Shown here: positions 1 to 5,212 of the stretch, piece after piece | How positions within the stretch are numbered: the first letter of the stretch is position 1 | How the letters are laid out: each line of letters begins with the position of its first letter | Source: Phycisphaeraceae bacterium | GTDB taxonomy: Bacteria > Planctomycetota > Phycisphaerae > Phycisphaerales > Phycisphaeraceae | NCBI GenBank assembly: GCA_020850375.1 | Contig: JADZET010000439.1 | Coordinates: 1-10,462, forward strand | DNA length: 10,462 nucleotides | Direction: 5' to 3' | Position numbers and translations under genes: made by a program | Notes under the pieces: model-generated | Seen by the model: the letters and a program-made list of their open reading frames with translations, nothing else | What the model was told of the DNA's origin: nothing | Database searches by the model: none

Positions 1-530
1 ACCTGCCCGACAGCATCATCCCGCTGATCAAGGCGGACACGAGCACGGTGCTGATGGGCAACCACGGGTCGGTGAGTTTCGACAAGGACCTGATCGGGGC
101 GTACTACCGGCTGGAGATCCTCGACGCGTACTGCCGGATCCTGATCCTGTGCAAGCAGCTGGGGAATGTGAACGTGCTGACGCAGGACCAGATGGTCGAG
201 CTGTTGCAGGTCAAGAAGGCGTTCGGCTTCCCGGACTCGCGCTTGGCGTGCGCGGCGACGGGGTGCGTGGGCCAGCAGAATCAGCCGTTCCTGACGAGCT
301 TCGACGTGCGGCCGGCCGGGGCGATGTGCGGCTGCGGGAGCGCGGAGGTGGTGGCGCGGTCGTCGACGAGCGCGTCGGGACAGGTCAGCACCAGCGGGCC
401 GCGGGCGACGATCGAGCAGCAGATCGCGGCGGCGGTGCCCACCGGAAGCGGCGGGCAGGTCGACGAGCAGCAGTTTGAACTGATGGTCCAGGCGATCACG
501 GACCAGATCATGGCGGCGGGGAAGAACTAA
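1..530 (+). CDS. Class II aldolase/adducin-family sugar-phosphate aldolase, 3' part, with BMC encapsulation-peptide-like tail
   Basis: Only the C-terminal 175 or so residues are in the window; the frame is open from base 3 and ends at TAA 528-530. The stretch around bases 54-150, with the NHG motif (His codon 63-65) followed by a DLIGAYYRLEILDAYCRI-like helix, is the end of a class II aldolase domain. In this family that His is the third zinc ligand, and the enzymes cleave fuculose-1-P or rhamnulose-1-P to DHAP and lactaldehyde. Beyond the core is an extension that ordinary members lack. It has four cysteines (codons 249, 264, 327, 333), a Ser/Thr/Gly/Ala-rich linker, and a terminal amphipathic helix (462-527, DEQQFELMVQAITDQIMA). 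A linker plus such a helix is the usual layout of a BMC encapsulation peptide, and aldolases of PVM-type microcompartments carry one. The exact substrate cannot be told because most of the active site is off the window. Confidence 0.85.
   Translation, partial: LPDSIIPLIKADTSTVLMGNHGSVSFDKDLIGAYYRLEILDAYCRILILCKQLGNVNVLTQDQMVELLQVKKAFGFPDSRLACAATGCVGQQNQPFLTSFDVRPAGAMCGCGSAEVVARSSTSASGQVSTSGPRATIEQQIAAAVPTGSGGQVDEQQFELMVQAITDQIMAAGKN
462..527 (+). other. Putative encapsulation peptide at the aldolase C-terminus
   Basis: The last 22 codons encode a short helix with hydrophobic residues (F, L, M, V, I, I, M) spaced 3-4 apart and charged or amide residues (D, E, Q, Q, D, Q) between them. It follows a low-complexity linker rich in S, T, G and A (about bases 357-461). 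This is the layout of peptides that draw enzymes into bacterial microcompartments. Function is inferred from composition and from the PVM-BMC family; no shell gene is visible in the window. Confidence 0.65.
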
Positions 531-550
531 GGCCGACAAGAGTCGGGAAA

Positions 551-642
551 TTTACCACGGAGGACACGGAGAGCACGGAGAAGACACGGAGTCGAATTTG
601 AACATTCTCAATGAATCGAACTCCGTGCCCTCCGTGGTGAAA
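551..642. repeat. Imperfect inverted repeat with CACGGAG units between aldolase and dehydrogenase genes
   Basis: The outer arms at 551-571 and 621-642 (core accacggaggacacggag) are inverted copies with one inserted base and one mismatch. An alternative inner pairing joins 585-598 to 614-627. The left half holds four direct copies of CACGGAG at 556, 565, 574 and 585, spaced 9, 9 and 11 bases. The centre is AT-richer than the flanking genes. It fills most of the 153-bp gap 531-683 and has no T-run typical of a terminator. From memory, similar CCACGGAG-type repeats are dispersed in planctomycete genomes, so a REP-like element is likely. It may also act as an intercistronic RNA structure. Confidence 0.7.
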
Positions 643-683
643 CTGGATCAACCAGGACGGACGAAGAAACCGAGGACGAAACG

Positions 684-1607
684 ATGAGCATCAAGGTAGC
701 GGTGATCGGCGGCGGCGGGCGGGTCGGCTCGAATGCGGCGTTCGCGCTGCAGTGCGGGAAGATCGTCCGCGAGATTATGTTGGTGGACGTCAACGCGGAA
801 TTGGCGGGCGGCGAGGCGCTGGACCTGATGCACGGGGCGGCGTTGTGCGCGGATCAGGTGATCCGGGCCGGCGACGGCGCGGCGGCGGCGGACGCGGACG
901 TGGTGTGCATCACGGCCGGTTCGCGGCGCAAGCCCGACGAGTCGCGGCTGGACCTGATCAACCGCAACGTGTCGATCTTCCGGGGCATCCTCGATGACCT
1001 CAAGAAGAACAAACTCAAGCCCGGGGCGATTATTTTTGTCGTGTCCAACCCGGTGGACATCCTGACGCGGATGGCGATCGAGCACCTGGGCTGGCCGGCG
1101 AATCAGGTGCTGGGGCTGGGGACGGTGCTGGACACGGCGCGATTCTGCTCGATTATCGCCGACGCCAAGCAATTGCCGGCGACGCAGGTCAAGGCCCTGA
1201 TTCTTGGCGAACACGGGGACACGATGACGCCGATCTGGTCCAGCGCCGCGGTGGCGGGCGTGCCGCTGGCGAAGTTGCTGTCGGTCAATGAGCAGAACGA
1301 GCTGTTCAAGCGGACGCAGGGCTCGGGGGCGGAGGTGATCCGCCGCAAGGGCGGGGCGGGTTACGCGGTGGGGCTGGGCATCGCCGAGGTGATCCACGCC
1401 ATCGCGCTCGACAGCCGGCGGATCCTGCCGGTGAGCAGCCGGATGACGGGGCAGTATGGGATGCGAGAGGTCTGCCTGAGCATCCCGACGGCGGTGGGGC
1501 GTTCGGGCGTGATCGAGGCGATGGAGGTGGAGCTGTGGCCCAAGGAGGTGCAGGGGCTCAATGGCAGCGCCAAGGCGCTGGCTGAGACCTGGGGCAGGCT
1601 CAAGTGA
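684..1607 (+). CDS. NAD-dependent lactate/malate dehydrogenase-family protein
   Basis: This 307-residue protein has the usual length of the L-lactate/malate dehydrogenase family. The Rossmann NAD-binding loop is GGGGRVGS (residues 9-16) and the acidic ribose-binding residue is D35. Catalytic and substrate residues are present: R88 (LDH R109), N122 in VSNPVD (N140), D150 and R153 in VLDTARF (D168, R171) and H177 in GEHGDT (H195). The residue that separates the two activities is Gln102 in LDH and Arg in MDH; here it is R82 in AGSRRKPDESR, which points to malate/oxaloacetate or another anionic 2-keto acid rather than lactate. The ATG start has GAGGA at 672-676, seven bases upstream. The gene sits 153 bp after the BMC-type aldolase, and a dehydrogenase of this family belongs to PVM-type BMC loci, where it probably recycles NAD(H). 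The cell compartment is not visible from the sequence; I see no linker-plus-helix tail. Confidence 0.93.
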   Translation: MSIKVAVIGGGGRVGSNAAFALQCGKIVREIMLVDVNAELAGGEALDLMHGAALCADQVIRAGDGAAAADADVVCITAGSRRKPDESRLDLINRNVSIFRGILDDLKKNKLKPGAIIFVVSNPVDILTRMAIEHLGWPANQVLGLGTVLDTARFCSIIADAKQLPATQVKALILGEHGDTMTPIWSSAAVAGVPLAKLLSVNEQNELFKRTQGSGAEVIRRKGGAGYAVGLGIAEVIHAIALDSRRILPVSSRMTGQYGMREVCLSIPTAVGRSGVIEAMEVELWPKEVQGLNGSAKALAETWGRLK

Positions 1608-1646
1608 GTGACATGAGACCGGGGGATGAACCATTGTCGGGGCAGC

Positions 1647-1651
1647 AGGAG
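1647..1651 (+). promoter_or_regulatory. Shine-Dalgarno AGGAG fixing the GTG start at 1660
   Basis: AGGAG lies 8 bases before GTG 1660. An in-frame TGA at 1627 and the absence of an ATG or other GTG between them leave this GTG as the only good start. This matters because it excludes an N-terminal signal peptide on the serine hydrolase. Confidence 0.75.
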
Positions 1652-1659
1652 TCAGGCTC

Positions 1660-3123
1660 GTGAAGGCCAAGACGCTCACCACACGGACACTCTCGCAGAG
1701 GCTCAAGGACCTTGACGGCATCGTCGCCCGCGCGATGAAGCAGTGGGGCACGCCTGGGCTGTCCGTGGGCGTGGTGCATGGGGAGGAGGTGGTGCTCTGT
1801 CGCGGCTACGGGTACCGGGACGTGCAGAAGAGGCTGCCCTTCACGGAGCGGACGGTCAGCGTGATCGGGTCGTGCACGAAGTCGATGACGGCCGCGTGCC
1901 TGGGGATCCTGGTCGATCAGGGTAAGCTTGCGTGGGACAAGCCGGTCAAGCAGTACGTGCCGTGGTTTGAGCTGGCGGACCCGGAGATCGGCCGGCGGGT
2001 GACGCCGCGTGACCTGGTGAGCCACCGTTCGGGGCTGCCGGGGCACGATCGGATGTGGTACGGGAGCGACCTGCCGCGGCGTGAGCTGGTCCGGCGGATG
2101 CGGTACCTGCCGTTGAGCCATGACCTGCGGACGACGTTCCAGTACAACAACCTGGCCTACGCGGCGGCGGCCGTGCTGATCGAGCGGATCGCTGACATGA
2201 CCTGGGAGGAGTTCATGTCCGAGCACCTGCTCGGGCCCCTGGGCATGGAGACGCGATACTTCCCCGTCGACCGGATGCAGCAGGCGCCCGAGTATGCCGA
2301 GCCGTACCAAGTGCGCGAGGGTCGGGCGGTGCGGGTGCCGCACTACGACCTGCCGCAGATCGGGCCGGCCGGGCCGACGGCGTTCAGCGCCCTGGACGTG
2401 TGCCGTTGGCTGAGCCTGAACCTGGGCGTGGGGCGGTTCGACGGGCGGCAGGTCGTCGTCGGCGACAGCATCAAGGCGTGCCATCGGCCGACGATCTGGG
2501 TGCCGGGCGTGATCGGGTACCCGAGCGTCTGCCACCAGACCTACGGCATGGGCTGGATGATCACCGAGTTTTCCGGTCATCACTACCTCAATCACGGGGG
2601 GGGGATCAGCGGGTTCTCGTCGTTCATGTCGCTGCTGCCGAACGAGAAGTACGGGGCGGTGGTGATGTGCAACGCGGCCGGTTCGCCGGCGCTGGGGGTG
2701 ATCAACAGCTCGATCCACGATCGGCTGCTGGGGCTCGAGCGGATCGACCGCGTGCGTCAGGCGGTCGAGGACCAGAAGAAGGCGGCCCGAGCGGCCTCGG
2801 CGCGGGCGCCGGCGGCGCCGGCGGCTCGTCCGCGCGGCGGCAGGCGTCCCTCGCACCCGATCCATGAGTACGCCGGCCGCTACGAGCACCCGGGCTACGG
2901 AAAGCTGACGATCGAGACGATGGGCAAGTCGCTTCGCGCGACGCACCACCGCGACCACGGCCCGCTCGAGCACCAGCACTTCGAGGTGTTCGCCTGGAAG
3001 GAGGCGACCGGCCGCAACGCCATGCTGAACTTCCACGGCGACGCCAAGGGACGGGTCACGGCCGTGGGCGCGTCGATGGAGCCGGCCGTCGGTGAGATTG
3101 TTTTCCAGCGCGTTGAGGGCTGA
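1660..3123 (+). CDS. Serine hydrolase of the beta-lactamase / EstB (class C-like) family, apparently cytoplasmic
   Basis: The 487-residue protein has the three active-site motifs of the penicillin-binding-protein/class C beta-lactamase fold: SxxK as S71-C-T-K74, YxN as Y162-N-N164, and HGG at 312-314 in place of KTG. Between and around them are typical family stretches (TPGLSVGVVHGEEVV near 31-45, LVSHRSGLPGHD near 119-130). After an Ala/Arg/Pro-rich linker (about 373-400) comes a beta-rich C-terminal domain (about 401-487, beginning HEYAGRYEHPGYGKLTIE), of the kind often attached to these hydrolases. Members are esterases, peptidases or amidases; the substrate cannot be read from sequence. 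Most relatives are exported, but here the start region (MKAKTLTTRTLSQRLKDLDG) has no signal peptide and an upstream stop leaves no room for one. It lies 52 bp after the dehydrogenase and 44 bp before the TIM-barrel gene, so it is probably part of the operon. A G9 tract encodes the Gly run after H312. Confidence 0.88.
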   Translation: MKAKTLTTRTLSQRLKDLDGIVARAMKQWGTPGLSVGVVHGEEVVLCRGYGYRDVQKRLPFTERTVSVIGSCTKSMTAACLGILVDQGKLAWDKPVKQYVPWFELADPEIGRRVTPRDLVSHRSGLPGHDRMWYGSDLPRRELVRRMRYLPLSHDLRTTFQYNNLAYAAAAVLIERIADMTWEEFMSEHLLGPLGMETRYFPVDRMQQAPEYAEPYQVREGRAVRVPHYDLPQIGPAGPTAFSALDVCRWLSLNLGVGRFDGRQVVVGDSIKACHRPTIWVPGVIGYPSVCHQTYGMGWMITEFSGHHYLNHGGGISGFSSFMSLLPNEKYGAVVMCNAAGSPALGVINSSIHDRLLGLERIDRVRQAVEDQKKAARAASARAPAAPAARPRGGRRPSHPIHEYAGRYEHPGYGKLTIETMGKSLRATHHRDHGPLEHQHFEVFAWKEATGRNAMLNFHGDAKGRVTAVGASMEPAVGEIVFQRVEG

Positions 3124-3137
3124 GTCAGACTGTTCAG

Positions 3138-3153
3138 CGGGGCGGACGCCCCG
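3138..3153 (+). other. Small GC hairpin abutting the ribosome-binding site of the next gene
   Basis: CGGGGC at 3138-3143 pairs perfectly with GCCCCG at 3148-3153 around a GGAC loop. The 3' arm ends on the first base of the GAGGAG Shine-Dalgarno (3153-3158). There is no T-run, so it is not a classical terminator. It could shape translation of the gene starting at 3168, or be a chance product of high GC. Confidence 0.4.
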
Positions 3154-3167
3154 AGGAGTGAATCGGC

Positions 3168-4361
3168 ATGGCCGTGACCAAGACGCTTGACACCAAGATC
3201 GCACGCATCCTGGCCGACCCGTCGTGCAAGGATTTCATCATCGCCGACGCCAAGGACGCGGACATGGCGGCGGGGCTGTCGGCCCCGGGCAAATCGCCCG
3301 AGCATCACGCGCGGGAGGGGCGGTTCCGCTCGCTGGCGGAGTACCGCGAGCTGATCCGGCAGAACGTCAGGCAGGGCCTGGTCGACATCATGCTCATGAG
3401 CGCGTCGACCAACGAGGTGCTGACGATCCAGGAGCGTCTGTTCGAGAACTCAGCCATCACCCCGGCGGCGCGGGCGAACGACACGACGGACATCCATCTG
3501 GCGATGGGCGGCGTCTATCCGAGCCAGCCCTCGCGGCCGTTCCGCTCGGCGGTGATCGATCACATCATGTGCGGGAAGGTGGACTGCAAACCCGACGAGC
3601 GCCGGCTCGGCGCGGACCTGGGACTCTACTCGTTGACGTTCAACAACAACCTGGAGTTGGATCTGCGGACGATCGAGGCGTATCGCGAGTTTCGGATCGA
3701 GGCTGAGCGCAAGGGGTTCCGGCACTTCATGGAGGTGTTCGATCCCAACGCGCCGCAGGCGCCGATCCCGGACCTGGGGCGGTTCATCAACGACATGATC
3801 GCGCGGACGCTGGCGGGCGTGGCGGGCAAGGGGCGGCCGATTTTCTTGAAGATCGCCTACCACGGGCCGGCGGCGATGGAGCAGCTGGCGAGCTACGACC
3901 GGACGCTGGTGCCGGGTATCCTCGGGGGTTCGAGCGGGACGACGTTCGACGCGTTCCATCAGCTCTGGGAGGCCAGGAAGTACGGGGCGCGGGCGGCGCT
4001 GTACGGGCGGATGATCAACAACTCCGAGCACCAGCTCTCGTTCATCCAGCACTTGCGATGGCTGGCGGACGGGCAGCTTGACGATCCGGCCGAGGCGGTC
4101 AAGTCTTACCACGCGGCCCTGGTCAAGCTGGGGATCAAACCCTACCGTGCATTACAGGACGATCTGGCCTCTTCCAAGCGTGCGACGGCCTACAGCGGCA
4201 CGGGCGTGGCGGTGGGGGTCGATGGGGCAAAGGACGTCGCCAAAACGGCCGATAAAAAGGCTAATGCGATCGGGCTGAACGGTCAGCCGGATTTCTCGAA
4301 GATGACCGCGGCCGAGAAGATCGCCTGGAACAAGGCCAAGCGGGATCGGATCTTTGGGTGA
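3168..4361 (+). CDS. Class I aldolase-like TIM-barrel protein (FbaB/LsrF/DeoC superfamily) with C-terminal linker and helix
   Basis: The 397-residue product starts at ATG with GAGGAG (3153-3158) nine bases upstream. Barrel-like strands recur: FIIADAKDAD (about 23-32), DIMLMSAS (73-80), HFMEVFDP (186-193), IFLKIAYHG (225-233), LVPGILGGSSGT (247-258) and ARAALYGRMIN (274-284). The last three match the class I aldolase layout, with a Lys on strand 6 (K228, candidate Schiff-base residue, compare VKTYY in LsrF-type enzymes), a Gly-rich phosphate loop GGSSGT, and a final GRxI strand. A sugar-phosphate lyase role is inferred; no specific substrate is assigned. After the barrel (about 332) come a loose Ala/Gly/Lys/Asp segment and a terminal helix MTAAEKIAWNKAKRDRIF (379-396), like a cargo-targeting tail. 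I believe close relatives in Planctomycetes are annotated as hypothetical. Its place between the hydrolase and the DeoR gene suggests a step in the same sugar pathway. Confidence 0.62.
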   Translation: MAVTKTLDTKIARILADPSCKDFIIADAKDADMAAGLSAPGKSPEHHAREGRFRSLAEYRELIRQNVRQGLVDIMLMSASTNEVLTIQERLFENSAITPAARANDTTDIHLAMGGVYPSQPSRPFRSAVIDHIMCGKVDCKPDERRLGADLGLYSLTFNNNLELDLRTIEAYREFRIEAERKGFRHFMEVFDPNAPQAPIPDLGRFINDMIARTLAGVAGKGRPIFLKIAYHGPAAMEQLASYDRTLVPGILGGSSGTTFDAFHQLWEARKYGARAALYGRMINNSEHQLSFIQHLRWLADGQLDDPAEAVKSYHAALVKLGIKPYRALQDDLASSKRATAYSGTGVAVGVDGAKDVAKTADKKANAIGLNGQPDFSKMTAAEKIAWNKAKRDRIFG

Positions 4362-4383
4362 GTGATCGTCGGGGTGTCAGCCC

Positions 4384-4407
4384 AGTCCCGCGCTTCGGTG
4401 CGGGGCT
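4384..4407 (+). promoter_or_regulatory. Strong UUCG-capped hairpin upstream of the DeoR gene
   Basis: AGTCCCGCGC (4384-4393) and GTGCGGGGCT (4398-4407) form a 10-bp stem with two G-U pairs, closed by a C(UUCG)G tetraloop, a notably stable RNA cap. It lies within the 60 bases between the TIM-barrel stop (4361) and the DeoR start (4422). No T-run follows, so transcription termination is unlikely. An mRNA stabiliser, processing site or translational control element is more plausible. Confidence 0.6.
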
Positions 4408-4421
4408 CCGAGTTCTTCGTC

Positions 4422-5180
4422 ATGCTCATCGTCGAACGGCAACAGCGACTGCTCGAGATCCTGCGGAAGCAGAAGACGGCCCAGCTTGACGAGCTGGCCA
4501 AGGAAGTCGGCGTGTCGGCCTCGACGGTGCGGCGCGACCTGGAGGTGCTCGAGCAGCAGGGGCTGCTCGAACGCACGCACGGCGGGGCGATCTACCGTGA
4601 ACCGGCGGCCATCCCGCGCGGGCAGGGGACGATCCTGTCGCAACGGATGCAGGAGGCGGTGCGGCAGAAGGAACTCTTGGGGGCCTACGCCGCGTCGCTG
4701 GTCCAGCCGCACTACACGCTGATCCTCGACGGCGGGTCGACGGTGTATTACGCGGCCCGCCAGATCACGGCCCGGCCGCTCCAAATTGTGACCAACAGCC
4801 TGCCGATCGCCAACCTTTTTGCCGATGACGACGAGATCGAGTTACTCCTGATCGGCGGGAGCCTCTACCCGCGGACGGGCGTGCTGGTGGGGCCGATCGC
4901 CACAGGCTGCATGGCGGACCTGCATGCGAACCTGCTGCTGTTCTCCGTGGCGGGGATCGACGGCGATGAGTGCTACAACCAGAACCTGGCCATGGCGCAG
5001 GTCGAGCAGCTCATGCTCCGGCAGACGTCGCGGTCCGTCATGCTGATGGACAGCGGCAAGTTCGGGCTCAAGAGCCTGACGCGCGTCTGCGGCCTGGACG
5101 AGGTCGACGAGATCGTCACCGATAGCGGCATCGACGACGCCTGGCGGCGGAAGCTCGGGCCGCGGCTGACGGTGGTGTGA
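4422..5180 (+). CDS. DeoR-family transcriptional regulator
   Basis: From ATG 4422 the protein has 252 residues, the normal DeoR length, and begins MLIVERQQRLLEIL, the classic family start. A GTG at 4362, directly after the upstream stop, would add 20 unusual residues and is less likely; neither start has a clear Shine-Dalgarno. The N-terminal winged helix-turn-helix spans about 20-55 (LDELAKEVGVSASTVRRDLEVLE, then RTHGGA). The sugar-phosphate sensing domain shows ILDGGST (102-107, usually DSGTT), VTNSLPIA (123-130), IGGSLYPRTGVLVGP (144-158), MDSGKFG (209-215) and IVTDS (231-235). DeoR proteins usually repress sugar catabolic operons and release DNA on binding a phosphorylated intermediate. 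As the last gene of a BMC-type cluster it probably controls that cluster. PVM-type BMC loci commonly contain such a regulator. Its operator is not visible and may lie upstream of the window. Confidence 0.93.
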   Translation: MLIVERQQRLLEILRKQKTAQLDELAKEVGVSASTVRRDLEVLEQQGLLERTHGGAIYREPAAIPRGQGTILSQRMQEAVRQKELLGAYAASLVQPHYTLILDGGSTVYYAARQITARPLQIVTNSLPIANLFADDDEIELLLIGGSLYPRTGVLVGPIATGCMADLHANLLLFSVAGIDGDECYNQNLAMAQVEQLMLRQTSRSVMLMDSGKFGLKSLTRVCGLDEVDEIVTDSGIDDAWRRKLGPRLTVV

Positions 5181-5212
5181 GCCGGCCCGGCGAACGATCA
5201 GCCATTCCTTGC

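Noticed and set aside
556..591. CACGGAG direct repeats as a CRISPR array
   Set aside because: The units are 7 bases at 9-11 base spacing, with no spacer-length intervals and no cas genes.
598..626. TTGAAC at 598-603 as a promoter -35 box before the dehydrogenase
   Set aside because: The sequence 17 bases downstream (CTCCGT) does not resemble a -10 box and falls in the inverted-repeat arm.
648..1751. 367-residue open frame on the - strand opposite the dehydrogenase
   Set aside because: Same antisense shadow pattern (Arg/His/Pro/Gln-rich), and the + strand has complete dehydrogenase catalytic motifs.
1600..3204. 534-residue open frame on the - strand opposite the serine hydrolase
   Set aside because: It is rich in Arg, His, Pro and Leu without domain motifs and covers exactly the third-position-biased antisense of a well-supported gene.
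4362..4421. GTG 4362 as start of the DeoR gene
   Set aside because: It would add 20 residues not typical of the family and translate through the UUCG hairpin. MLIVERQQRLLEIL from 4422 matches the standard start.
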